Of a stretch of DNA of 18,040 bases, positions 1 to 8,099 are shown one piece after another. The notes under the pieces were generated by a model. It was not told the origin of the DNA. It ran no database searches and worked only from the letters and a program-made list of their open reading frames with translations. Origin of the DNA: Gallionella sp. UBA4737 (GTDB lineage Bacteria; Pseudomonadota; Gammaproteobacteria; Burkholderiales; Gallionellaceae); assembly GCA_002403995.1 (NCBI GenBank), contig DHIV01000102.1:1-18040 (forward strand). Direction: 5' to 3'. A program made the translations under genes and the position numbers. Each line of letters starts with the position of its first letter. The stretch's first letter is position 1.

Positions 1-759
1 GCCAGTAACGTGTCGGAGGTGCGATTCGATCATGTCAGCTTTGCCTATGCGCCGGATCGGCAGATCCTGTTCGATGTGAGCTTTGCCATTCCGGCCGGGA
101 ATACGGTGGCGGTAGTGGGGGCGAGCGGAGCGGGCAAGTCCACGCTGTCGCGCCTGCTGTTCCGCTTCTACGATGTGCAGCAGGGGCGCATCCTGATCAG
201 CGGCCAGGATATACGCGAGGTGACGCAACGCAGCTTGCGCGCGGCGATCGGGATCGTGCCGCAGGACACGGTGCTGTTCAACGATACGATCTACTACAAC
301 ATCGCTTACGGCCATCCGGATGCGACGCGCCAGCAGGTAATGGCCGCCGCGCAGTCGGCGCATATTCACGATTTCATCGAGTCATTGCCGCAGGGCTATG
401 ACAGCATGGTGGGCGAACGCGGCCTGAAATTGTCAGGCGGAGAGAAGCAGCGCGTGGCGATCGCGCGCGCGATCCTGAAGAATCCGGCGATATTGATTTT
501 CGACGAAGCGACTTCCGCGCTCGATTCGAAATCGGAAAAGGCGATCCAGGCGGAGCTGCGCACGATCGCGCAGAATCGCACCACGCTGGTGATCGCGCAC
601 CGCTTGTCCACCGTGGTGGATGCCGACCAGATTCTGGTGATGGATCAGGGAAAGATCGTCGAGCGCGGGACGCATCGCGAATTGCTGGAGCAGAACCGGC
701 TGTATGCGCAAATGTGGAACCTTCAGAAACAAGAAGAGCATGTGCAGCCTGCTTATTGA
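1..759 (+). CDS. Atm1-type ABC exporter, ATPase domain (5' truncated by window edge)
   Basis: This is the C-terminal nucleotide-binding domain of a half-size ABC exporter. The frame is open from base 1, with sense codons before the GTG at 10, so the membrane domain and true start lie outside the window. Counting from that GTG, it shows Walker A (GASGAGKS, about 37-44), a Q-loop (IVPQDTVLFNDT), the signature LSGGEKQR, Walker B (ILIFDEATSALD) and the H-loop histidine (VIAHRLS), so the ATPase site looks intact. The YYNIAYG stretch after the Q-loop and the overall sequence match the Atm1/HMT1 branch, whose bacterial members export glutathione-linked metals or sulfur compounds and support metal tolerance. 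Substrate is inferred from family only. An MsbA-like lipid flippase is less likely. The gene ends 62 bases before pbpG. Confidence 0.9.
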   Translation, partial: ASNVSEVRFDHVSFAYAPDRQILFDVSFAIPAGNTVAVVGASGAGKSTLSRLLFRFYDVQQGRILISGQDIREVTQRSLRAAIGIVPQDTVLFNDTIYYNIAYGHPDATRQQVMAAAQSAHIHDFIESLPQGYDSMVGERGLKLSGGEKQRVAIARAILKNPAILIFDEATSALDSKSEKAIQAELRTIAQNRTTLVIAHRLSTVVDADQILVMDQGKIVERGTHRELLEQNRLYAQMWNLQKQEEHVQPAY

Positions 760-783
760 TTTATATTGAATTTAAGGTATGCT
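756..783 (+). promoter_or_regulatory. possible sigma70 promoter for pbpG
   Basis: TTGATT (756-761) and TATGCT (778-783) are 16 bases apart, each matching four of six consensus bases. The site overlaps the stop codon of the exporter gene and lies about 40 bases upstream of the pbpG start. It is pattern matching only. Confidence 0.3.
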
Positions 784-821
784 TCGCTGTGTTATGCAGT
801 CATCCTGGTGAGAGAACAACA

Positions 822-1826
822 ATGAAGAAGCGATTATGGATGGTGATGTTGCCGGGCTTGGCGCTGGTAGCGCTTTTTGCGCACTCTGAATCTGATCAAT
901 ATCAATTCAAAGTGGATAGATCGCTGGCGATCCCGATGTCGTTCCAGGTTACGCAGCTTAAGGCTATGCAGCTCCAGGCTATGCAGCTCCAGGCTATGCA
1001 GCTCCAGGCTATGCAGCTCCAGGCTACGCCGCCCAGGGCTTCATCGCTCAGGGTTTCGTCACTCAGGGTGAAATCCCATGTCGCGCTGATTTTTGATGTG
1101 CAGACGCAGCGCCCGCTATACAACAAAAATGGCCAAACAGTTGTGCCGATCGCCTCGATCACCAAGCTGATGACTGCGATGGTGTTGCTGGACGCGAATC
1201 TGCCCATGGACGTGGAAGTGAGCGTCGCGGAGGACGAGCTGAACAAAATCAGAAGGGCCAAATCGAGATTGCGCGTAGGCATGACGCTCACCCGCAGTGA
1301 AATGCTCAGGCTCGCATTGATGGCATCGGAGAACCGTGCAGCTTTGGCGCTGGCGAGAAGTTATCCGGGGGGAACCGCGGCGCTGGTGGAGGCGATGAAT
1401 GCCAAGGCGCGCGCACTGGGCATGGAGAACACCCGGTTCTATGATCCGACCGGGTTGGATAGCGACAACGTTTCTACTGCGCAGGATCTGGTCAAAATGG
1501 TCGCTGCGGCTGGCCAGTACCCTTTGATCCATCAATACACCACCACAGCTTCTCATACGATGGATAATTTGAACGGACGCGCAATGCGTTTCAGCAATAC
1601 CAATCCTCTGGTCAGGAATGCATCGTGGGATATCGGCCTGAGCAAGACCGGGTTCATCAATGAAGCCGGGCAATGCCTGGTGATGCAGGCAACGATCAAT
1701 CATCGTCCGGTCATCATCGTGCTGCTTGATTCGTGGGGCAGGCGCACCCGCGTCGGCGATGCCAACCGCATCAAAAAGTGGATGGAACGCGCCGACACTC
1801 TCGATCGTATCGCGCAGCGCGGTTAG
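822..1826 (+). CDS. pbpG: PBP7-like D-alanyl-D-alanine endopeptidase (peptidase S11)
   Basis: A 334-residue periplasmic penicillin-binding protein that should cleave D-Ala-meso-DAP cross-links in peptidoglycan. The ATG at 822 is chosen because a signal peptide starts there (MKKRLW, then a hydrophobic core to about residue 20) and a GGTGAGAG-like ribosome site lies just upstream. An in-frame upstream extension overlaps the exporter gene and encodes no plausible leader. The three active-site motifs are intact: S112-I-T-K115, S169-E-N171 and K275-T-G277. The contexts ASENRAA and GLSKTGF are typical of PbpG rather than DacA/DacC, and there is no C-terminal amphipathic anchor. Residues 39-83, between signal peptide and catalytic domain, consist of nine pentapeptide repeats centred on MQLQA. 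Such a linker is not a usual part of the family. Confidence 0.9.
   Translation: MKKRLWMVMLPGLALVALFAHSESDQYQFKVDRSLAIPMSFQVTQLKAMQLQAMQLQAMQLQAMQLQATPPRASSLRVSSLRVKSHVALIFDVQTQRPLYNKNGQTVVPIASITKLMTAMVLLDANLPMDVEVSVAEDELNKIRRAKSRLRVGMTLTRSEMLRLALMASENRAALALARSYPGGTAALVEAMNAKARALGMENTRFYDPTGLDSDNVSTAQDLVKMVAAAGQYPLIHQYTTTASHTMDNLNGRAMRFSNTNPLVRNASWDIGLSKTGFINEAGQCLVMQATINHRPVIIVLLDSWGRRTRVGDANRIKKWMERADTLDRIAQRG
936..1070 (+). repeat. in-frame 15-bp tandem repeat inside pbpG
   Basis: There are nine consecutive 15-base units. The four at 966-1025 are identical (ATGCAGCTCCAGGCT). The two upstream (936-965) and three downstream (1026-1070) are diverged copies keeping the central CT and CAGG bases. 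The encoded pentapeptides run MSFQV, TQLKA, MQLQA four times, TPPRA, SSLRV twice. An identical core with decayed flanks is what slippage expansion produces. Because the unit is a multiple of three, copy changes keep the frame and vary only the linker between signal peptide and enzyme. Confidence 0.95.
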
Positions 1827-1874
1827 CGGCCGATTTCCTTCAAGTCAGACAAACTGTCAGTTTTATAGATATAA

Positions 1875-1900
1875 CCAGGGTGCAAGCTCCCTGGATTTTA
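1875..1900 (+). terminator. weak terminator-like hairpin after pbpG
   Basis: A perfect 6-bp stem, CCAGGG (1875-1880) with CCCTGG (1889-1894), has an 8-base loop and is followed by ATTTTA. It lies about 50 bases past the pbpG stop and just before the ribosome site of the next gene. The tract is short, so termination would be partial. Confidence 0.35.
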
Positions 1901-1910
1901 AGGTTTGAAT

Positions 1911-2420
1911 ATGGGCGAATCACTATTACTACTCACCATCATCACATTGATCGTTATCACGATACGCCGGGCGAGGCCTGTGATATTGGAGAATCCGGTC
2001 ATCATCCAGCGCTCCGGGCAGTACCACATCACCCTGGCGCCGCAACTCAACCGTGCGCAAACCTTCATCGAGCAAATCGCCAAACAATATATCCAATCGC
2101 ATCCGTCCGAACGCGATCTGCCCACTCAATATTTTGAAGTGCGCGATCCAAAGGTGTTTTCAAGGGGCCAGAGTTCCTATTTGCTGGCGATCGCATCGCG
2201 CGGCGGGGTGTTGTATTTCCAGGCGGTCAATCCCAAACCCAAGCAGCATGCAGCAGACAGCCACTACAAGACCTTGCACGAATTTTCCGAATCTGTGTTG
2301 CAGCATCATCCGTTCTCGGGACCTGCGGATGAACAGGGCGCGGAGAAGCTGCACGCCACAGTCGACATGATTGCGGCGCAGTTGATGATAGCCGTGCAAG
2401 CATTGCCCTCTGTCGATTGA
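1911..2420 (+). CDS. small membrane-anchored protein of unknown function
   Basis: A 169-residue protein I cannot assign to a family. The ATG at 1911 has an AAGG ribosome site seven bases upstream. A TTG two codons earlier is a weaker option. Residues 2-18 form one hydrophobic helix (ESLLLLTIITLIVITI) followed by R-R-A-R, so the soluble part probably stays in the cytoplasm, anchored to the inner membrane. The remainder is mixed alpha/beta: the segments QYHITLAP, YLLAIASRG and VLYFQAVNP look like strands, and the C-terminal 40 residues look helical. No catalytic signature or metal-binding cluster is visible. Base composition matches the neighbours, suggesting a resident gene. It stands alone between two terminator-like hairpins. 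Confidence 0.75.
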   Translation: MGESLLLLTIITLIVITIRRARPVILENPVIIQRSGQYHITLAPQLNRAQTFIEQIAKQYIQSHPSERDLPTQYFEVRDPKVFSRGQSSYLLAIASRGGVLYFQAVNPKPKQHAADSHYKTLHEFSESVLQHHPFSGPADEQGAEKLHATVDMIAAQLMIAVQALPSVD

Positions 2421-2428
2421 AGAGGATC

Positions 2429-2443
2429 GCCGGGAATTCCGGC
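2429..2443 (+). terminator. palindromic hairpin after the small membrane protein gene
   Basis: GCCGG-GAATT-CCGGC forms a 5-bp GC-only stem with a 5-base loop, starting nine bases after the stop codon. The run that follows (ATTCAATT) is only mildly T-rich, so this is a possible weak terminator or mRNA 3' end. The remaining sequence up to 2694 holds no gene that I can support. Confidence 0.35.
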
Positions 2444-2556
2444 ATTCAATTCGCCGCCGCAAAGTTAAATGTTGCCAGCCGGTTTGAACGTGCTTTGCTT
2501 GCGTTGAAATCACCGGGCAGACGGCACACCGCATGCCCATGAATGTTCACCTGCAA

Positions 2557-2586
2557 TTCCTGCGACTTGCTTGTCCCGTCTATAAT
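2557..2586 (+). promoter_or_regulatory. possible promoter for the GGDEF/EAL gene
   Basis: A perfect TATAAT lies at 2581-2586. The best-spaced upstream hexamer (TTCCTG at 2557-2562, 18-base spacer) is a poor -35 element. If used, transcripts would carry a leader of roughly 100 bases before the GTG start at 2695. Confidence 0.35.
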
Positions 2587-2694
2587 GAGGTGTATAAGCC
2601 GCGCCCTCGTGTTTCTTTATATCAGCGCTGCCTGGCTGGTTGCGGCCCGAATGGATTGTGCTGTAAGCAGCCATGTAGAAAGGTTCAATAGCAA

Positions 2695-5112
2695 GTGAAC
2701 AACAATCCGGAATCACCGATAAATCTTGATCTGACACGGTACGCAATCGACCACGTGGTCGATGCTATTTACTGGAGTAATGAACGGTCACAGATTATTG
2801 ATGCGAATGACGGGGCTTGCAGGATGGTCGGCTATAGCCGGGAAGAATTGACAGCCATGACGGTGGGGCAGCTGAACCCGAATTTTCCATTCGAAAAATG
2901 GTCTGTGTATTGGGATTTGCTTCGGCAGCAAGCTTCAACCACGCTCGAGAGCTTCCATCGACACAAAGACGGCCATTTCATTCCTGTCGAAATCACCGCG
3001 AACTTTATCGTCTACAACGATCAGGAATTTATTTGTTCCTTTGTGCGCGACATCACCGAACGCAAGCGCAATCAGCGCTTGATGGAAATGATGAAATTCT
3101 CCATGGATCACATGGCAGATAAAGTGACCTGGGTGACTTCCGATGCAAAGGTGGTCTATGCGAACCTTGCCGCCTGCAGCTCTCTCGGCTATACGATGGA
3201 AGAGATGATGAAGCTGGGCATATCTGACTTTGACCCGGATTATTCGGCTGAAGTCTGGCCTGAACACTGGGAAGAGCTGAAAAAACACGGCTCTTATACC
3301 TTTGAATCGAGGCATCGCACCAAAGGCGGCGAGATATATCCGGTAGAAATCTCGGTGAATTATATGCGTTTTGGCGATGAGGAATATAACTGCGGCTTTG
3401 CCCGTGATATCACCAAACGCAAACAGACGGAAGAGGCGCTGCAACTGTCCTCGATGGTTCTCCAGAACAGCAGTGAAGGCATGTTGGCCACCGACGAAAA
3501 CAATCGGATCATTTCCATCAATCCCGCCTTTTCAAGAATTACGGGTTATAGCTTTGAAGAGGTGAAGGGCAAAGATCCACGGATGTTCAGATCGGATCGC
3601 CATGACCAGGCTTTTTATCAGGCGATGTGGCACGCAATTGCCACCACCGGCCAATGGCAGGGCGAGATATGGGATAAACGCAAGAACGGAGAGACCCATG
3701 CAAAATGGCTCACCATCAATACCATCCGCAACAAAGATGGATCGATTCATCGCTATATGGCGCTGTTCTCCGACATCACCGAGAAGAAAAAGTCCGAAGA
3801 ACTGATCTGGCGGCAGGCCAACTTCGACACCCTGACCGGATTGCCCAATCGGGACATGTTCCGCGACCGCCTCAGGCAGGAAGTGAAAAAATCGATCCGG
3901 GCCGAGCTGCCCCTGGCATTGCTGCTGGTGGATCTTGATCAATTCAAGGAAGTGAATGACACGCTCGGGCATGCGGTGGGTGACATGTTGCTGATTGAGG
4001 CAGCACGGCGCATCAGTGCATGCGTGCGTGAATCTGATACCGTGGCCCGTTTGGGCGGGGACGAGTTTACGATCGTGATATCGGAGATTGCCGATAATAC
4101 TCATGTCGAAGATGTCGCGCAGAAAATAATCGGTAAGCTGTCAGAACCCTTCCAGCTGGGCAATGAGGTCGTCTATATATCGGCCAGTATCGGCATCACC
4201 CTGTACCCGAACGATTCCATAGACATCGATGCCTTGATGAAGAACGCCGATCAGGCGATGTATGTGGCCAAGAACAAAGGCCGCAACCGGTTCAGCTATT
4301 TCACTCCCTTGCTGCAGGATTTGGCACAGCGGCGTCTGCGAATGACCAGCGATTTGCGTGGTGCATTGGAGGCAGGGCAATTCAGTGTGCATTTCCAACC
4401 GATCGTTGCGTTGTCAACCGGCCGCATCCATAAAGCCGAAGCGGTCATCCGCTGGAACCATGCCGAGCGGGGCATGGTCAGCCCGGCAGAATTCATTCCG
4501 CTTGCCGAAGAAACCGGACTGATCAACGAGATCGGCGATTGGGTATTCAAGGAGTCAGCGCGCTGGGCAAAACATTGGAGCAATCAATTTGGACCTGATT
4601 TCCAGGTGAGCGTCAATAAGTCCCCTGTTCAATTCAGAACCGGAAACCGTCACTTTTCGTCTTCATGGTCTGAATATTTGCGTGAACTGGGGCTCCCCGG
4701 AGAAAATATGGTCATTGAGATTACCGAAGGGCTGCTATTGAACGCCGACGCTGATGTAACCGACGAACTGATCAGGTTGCGGGACGCAGACATACAAGTG
4801 GCGATCGATGACTTTGGCACGGGTTATTCATCGCTTTCCTATCTCAAGAAATTTGACATCGATTATCTGAAAATAGACCGGTCATTCGTGAATAACCTCG
4901 AGACAGATGCAAACGACATGGCCTTATCCGAGGCCATCATCGTCATGGCGCACAAGCTGGGTCTTAAAGTCATCGCGGAAGGGGTGGAAACGGAGGGGCA
5001 GCGCAGCTTGCTGGCTGTGGCCGGGTGCGATTATGCGCAAGGCTATTTGTTCTCAAAACCCGTTCCTCCGGAAGAGCTCGACAAGCTGCTGGCCGCGCAG
5101 GAACAGCAATAA
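2695..5112 (+). CDS. PAS-PAS-PAS-GGDEF-EAL cyclic-di-GMP enzyme
   Basis: An 805-residue protein expected to make and/or hydrolyse c-di-GMP in response to signals sensed by its PAS domains. The GTG at 2695 is the first possible start after an in-frame TAG at 2689; a GAAAGG site lies about 11 bases upstream, and PAS1 begins almost at once. Approximate domains: PAS1 14-124, PAS2 130-250, PAS3 255-372, GGDEF 376-536, EAL 548-798. PAS1 and PAS2 are alike (F-I-P-V-E-I and Y-P-V-E-I-S cores), suggesting duplication. GGDEF is intact at 454-458 with an inhibitory RxxD site (RESD, 445-448). The EAL motif reads E-A-V (582-584), but the other phosphodiesterase residues are present: N in VNKSP, ITE, D705-D706, K in YLKID, the E of AEGVE and the Q of AQGY. 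No membrane segment is seen, so it is cytoplasmic. It precedes the CheW-LysM gene by 134 bases. Confidence 0.93.
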   Translation: MNNNPESPINLDLTRYAIDHVVDAIYWSNERSQIIDANDGACRMVGYSREELTAMTVGQLNPNFPFEKWSVYWDLLRQQASTTLESFHRHKDGHFIPVEITANFIVYNDQEFICSFVRDITERKRNQRLMEMMKFSMDHMADKVTWVTSDAKVVYANLAACSSLGYTMEEMMKLGISDFDPDYSAEVWPEHWEELKKHGSYTFESRHRTKGGEIYPVEISVNYMRFGDEEYNCGFARDITKRKQTEEALQLSSMVLQNSSEGMLATDENNRIISINPAFSRITGYSFEEVKGKDPRMFRSDRHDQAFYQAMWHAIATTGQWQGEIWDKRKNGETHAKWLTINTIRNKDGSIHRYMALFSDITEKKKSEELIWRQANFDTLTGLPNRDMFRDRLRQEVKKSIRAELPLALLLVDLDQFKEVNDTLGHAVGDMLLIEAARRISACVRESDTVARLGGDEFTIVISEIADNTHVEDVAQKIIGKLSEPFQLGNEVVYISASIGITLYPNDSIDIDALMKNADQAMYVAKNKGRNRFSYFTPLLQDLAQRRLRMTSDLRGALEAGQFSVHFQPIVALSTGRIHKAEAVIRWNHAERGMVSPAEFIPLAEETGLINEIGDWVFKESARWAKHWSNQFGPDFQVSVNKSPVQFRTGNRHFSSSWSEYLRELGLPGENMVIEITEGLLLNADADVTDELIRLRDADIQVAIDDFGTGYSSLSYLKKFDIDYLKIDRSFVNNLETDANDMALSEAIIVMAHKLGLKVIAEGVETEGQRSLLAVAGCDYAQGYLFSKPVPPEELDKLLAAQEQQ

Positions 5113-5163
5113 ATCACCGCCCGGCATCTCTACCCGCTTCCTGCGCTGCGCGGATCAAGTTCC

Positions 5164-5215
5164 GCAGCAAGTTCACCTTCCGGTGAGTGCCTGCACCGCA
5201 GCATAGTCTTGCTGC
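5164..5215 (+). promoter_or_regulatory. structured leader before the CheW-LysM gene
   Basis: A perfect 8-bp pairing, GCAGCAAG (5164-5171) with CTTGCTGC (5208-5215), closes around an inner hairpin TCACC-TTCC-GGTGA (5173-5186) and a weaker GTG/CAC pairing (5187-5196). The element ends 31 bases before the ATG at 5247. It has no T tract, so a simple terminator is unlikely. It could be a 5' leader regulatory fold or an mRNA-stabilising structure. Confidence 0.4.
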
Positions 5216-5246
5216 ATCCTGAAGCGGGGCTGCGCCTTGACGAGGT

Positions 5247-8045
5247 ATGCATTCCCAATCAGAATCAAACCATATGAGAGAGTTGCTCCTCACCACCTTT
5301 GGCGGCAGACAATACGGGATATGGAAGGACGCGATCCTGTCCGTCAGGGACCTCCACGCATTGCACCGGATCCCCCTCAGTCCCGCCCGCATCGCCGGGA
5401 TCATGATCGACGATGGACAGACCGTGACGCTGGCCGATCTCTCCGTCTGCATCGGCCATGAGTCTTCCCCGGTGATCGACCAGGGTTGCATACTCCTGAT
5501 GGCGCAGGGTGAAAAGGTCACCGGGTTCGTGGTGAACGGCGAGTTGCGCATGCAGTCCATTTCCCCCCAGTCGCTTTTTCCGCTCCCCGATTATCTCAAG
5601 ACGCCGGTGTTCGACACTTGTGCAGTCCATGACGGCATTGCCATTCCCATCATCAATATCGCTGAGCTCTACTCAGGAGTACTGAAGTCCGGCGAGAAAT
5701 CTTGCGCGGGTGTGTTACGGATTCCCGCTGCTCAACCCCAGGATATTTCCGGAGCGGAGCGGATCAGGTTTTTTTCCGTTGCAGGAGAACGCTACGCCGC
5801 CCCTGCAGCGGGCATGGACGACAAGGCGGTCAAGCCGGGGCCGATCACGCCGCTGCCGGATACGCCTCAATATGTGAGGGGCGTAACTTTCAGTGATGGG
5901 CGCCTGCTGACCGTCATCGATTTGACACAGCGCATCAAATGGCAGAGTGCTGCGCCGGAATCCCTGATGCTGGTAGTTGAGATTGCAAATGCCGCATTCG
6001 GTTTTCTGGTCGACAGCGACGAGGGGACGTCGCCCGCCGATAAAGTCGCTATCAGGCCGGCGCCATTGATCGCGCAGACCTCATGGCTGAAGCACGTGGT
6101 GGTGCGCGCGGGAGAGCTCATCCCGCTTGTCGACCTTGCCATGGTGTTGTCTCCGGCTTCCGGCGCGGCTGATGACAAGCCGGTCTGGCAACGCTATGCA
6201 ACCGGTTCCGGGTTCCCCGATATTTTTTTCAAGCACGAGACCGGGGTGGTGGAGTTCTCGCTGCTGGGCGTGTGCTATGCACTGCCCAAAGTGGAAGTGC
6301 AGGATGTCATTGCGTTCAAACCCTGTCGTGCGCTTCCCGATGTGGTGCCCATCGTGGTCGGCGTGGCCGAGCACAACGGAGAAATCCTCCCTGTGGTGGA
6401 TCTGGCCATGATGTTCGGCAGACGGTCGCTCACGACGTCTGCGTGGCGCATGATGTTGGTGCACAACGGAGATTTCCGTGCATTGGTCATCACCGAGGCC
6501 GTATTCGGAGAACGGAGTCTTCCGCTTGAAATACATCGCACAGTGCCGATCCACCTGCCGCACAACCTGATGTACGGGTGTTATCCCGATGCGGATGCGG
6601 TAAGGATCATCCTGAACGTCGAGGCCATCTCGGTGCATTTCGAGAAGTCCCTGATACAGGTATTCATGCCTGCGCTCTCGCAGGAGATGCGCATGTCGCC
6701 AACGGGTATCGTGTATACGTTCCCAGAAGAGAAAGTTGGCCCAGCGGAGAAAGCTGGCCTGGCTGAGAAAGTCAGAGGGGAGCCGCAACCTCTGGCCAGC
6801 GTGACGTCGGCCCGCGCGGAGGCAGAACCGGTTCCCGAAGCTGCACCGGTGGATGAGCTTATCCCGGCAGTGCCCGAGTCTGAACAGCAGGCAGAGGAAG
6901 AAGACTCAGAATTCGTCGAACGGGAAAAAGCGGATACCGTGACTTCCGCGATTGCTCCAGAAGAGCAACCAGAGCCGGCACCGATCGATATTTTGCGTGA
7001 CGCGGCATCTTCAGCAAGCACACAGGAATCCCGGACAACAGCGGACGAGCGGAGCGCCGACTCAGCGTTTGAACAAGAACCTGTTCAAGAGTTGCCGGAA
7101 AAAACAATCGCGCCGGAGACGATGACGGCAGCGGCAGAAACTCCGGAGCATATTGCTCCGGTACAGGATGTCCCGGATCGAGAATCATCCGGAGAAGGAA
7201 ACAAAGCGCGTGAACCTGCCAGGAATAAAAAATCGCCGCTCGAGGTATTGAAAGCTTCGGCAAAGAAGAAAAAGGCGCGGAAAGTGTCAGCAACCGCGAC
7301 AGCTGATAGCCGGCCAGCAGAACCCATGCACGCCGCGGCAAGCGCCAGGTTCGGCGAGCCGGATCACTTGAACCGGGAAGTGGAACAGCTTGCAGAATGG
7401 TCAGTATATGAAGAGCGTGCCTCCGGCAAGGCGTGGAAACGCAGGATCGCCTATGGTGCAATCGTTGCGGTGCTGATCGCTGTTTACTATTTATGGGGTA
7501 CTTCCGATCAGCCGGTCGTCGAAAAATCCGCGCAAGGAACGAAGCCGGTGAAGATAGAGCAGGCGTTGGTACAGCCTGAGCAGCCCAAGGCGGATGCCGT
7601 GCCGGTCAAGACGGAAGCCGAACTAGATAGCGAGAAAGTCGAGCAAGCAAGGGCGCAGGCCGCACAAGCCAGGTTGGATGCCGAACAAGCTGAGGCAAAA
7701 GCGAAGGCCGAAATTGAAGCCAAGGCGCAGGCCGAAATTGAGGCGCAATCTAAACAGGAGGCTAAAGAGAAGGCCCGTCAGACTTTGGTGCTGACCCCGT
7801 TGACTGAGATGCAGACCAAACCGCCGCGTGCTGCGGGAAAATCCCGTGCGCCACTCGAGCTTGATATACCAGCAAACAAACCGGTCGATATCGATGTGTA
7901 TGTGGTGCAGGAAGGCGACACGCTGTGGAGCATTTCACAACGCTTCACTGGAAGCCCATACAACTATCCGCGCATCGCCGGAGAGAACAGGATCGCTGAA
8001 CCCGATCTCATCTTCCCGGGACAGAGGATACGTCTAATCAAGTAA
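5247..8045 (+). CDS. triple CheW-like domain protein with membrane helix and periplasmic LysM
   Basis: A 932-residue protein I do not recognise as a named family. Three CheW-like domains occupy about 10-160, 170-315 and 333-485. Each carries the SH3-like pattern of a hydrophobic strand, a glycine turn and a P-x-x-D-L-like strand (G-R-L-L-T-V-I-D-L; G-E-I-L-P-V-V-D-L). Residues 494-731 are a Glu/Ala/Pro-rich, probably disordered linker. W-K-R-R precedes a single membrane helix (734-750), predicting cytoplasmic CheW domains and a periplasmic C-terminus. A Lys/Ala/Glu coiled coil follows (about 790-846), then a LysM domain (884-932, starting VYVVQEGDTLW), a peptidoglycan-binding fold. A likely role is tethering chemosensory or CheA-like proteins to the cell wall; this is inference. 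An in-frame TGA at 5238 bounds the start; ATG 5274 is an alternative, and neither start has a well-placed ribosome site. No cheA or receptor gene is nearby. Confidence 0.85.
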   Translation: MHSQSESNHMRELLLTTFGGRQYGIWKDAILSVRDLHALHRIPLSPARIAGIMIDDGQTVTLADLSVCIGHESSPVIDQGCILLMAQGEKVTGFVVNGELRMQSISPQSLFPLPDYLKTPVFDTCAVHDGIAIPIINIAELYSGVLKSGEKSCAGVLRIPAAQPQDISGAERIRFFSVAGERYAAPAAGMDDKAVKPGPITPLPDTPQYVRGVTFSDGRLLTVIDLTQRIKWQSAAPESLMLVVEIANAAFGFLVDSDEGTSPADKVAIRPAPLIAQTSWLKHVVVRAGELIPLVDLAMVLSPASGAADDKPVWQRYATGSGFPDIFFKHETGVVEFSLLGVCYALPKVEVQDVIAFKPCRALPDVVPIVVGVAEHNGEILPVVDLAMMFGRRSLTTSAWRMMLVHNGDFRALVITEAVFGERSLPLEIHRTVPIHLPHNLMYGCYPDADAVRIILNVEAISVHFEKSLIQVFMPALSQEMRMSPTGIVYTFPEEKVGPAEKAGLAEKVRGEPQPLASVTSARAEAEPVPEAAPVDELIPAVPESEQQAEEEDSEFVEREKADTVTSAIAPEEQPEPAPIDILRDAASSASTQESRTTADERSADSAFEQEPVQELPEKTIAPETMTAAAETPEHIAPVQDVPDRESSGEGNKAREPARNKKSPLEVLKASAKKKKARKVSATATADSRPAEPMHAAASARFGEPDHLNREVEQLAEWSVYEERASGKAWKRRIAYGAIVAVLIAVYYLWGTSDQPVVEKSAQGTKPVKIEQALVQPEQPKADAVPVKTEAELDSEKVEQARAQAAQARLDAEQAEAKAKAEIEAKAQAEIEAQSKQEAKEKARQTLVLTPLTEMQTKPPRAAGKSRAPLELDIPANKPVDIDVYVVQEGDTLWSISQRFTGSPYNYPRIAGENRIAEPDLIFPGQRIRLIK

Positions 8046-8099
8046 GATATTTGCTCACGTTCGATCTGGCCAAAACCCGGAAAGGCAAGGAAAATCCCA

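Noticed and set aside
714..821. 36-residue N-terminal extension of PbpG
   Set aside because: It overlaps the exporter gene, lacks a ribosome site and would bury the signal peptide.
936..1070. Tandem repeat as a CRISPR array
   Set aside because: Units are contiguous 15-mers without spacers and lie in frame inside a gene.
5164..5215. c-di-GMP riboswitch in the leader next to the c-di-GMP gene
   Set aside because: I do not see the conserved GEMM core sequences; only generic pairing is visible.
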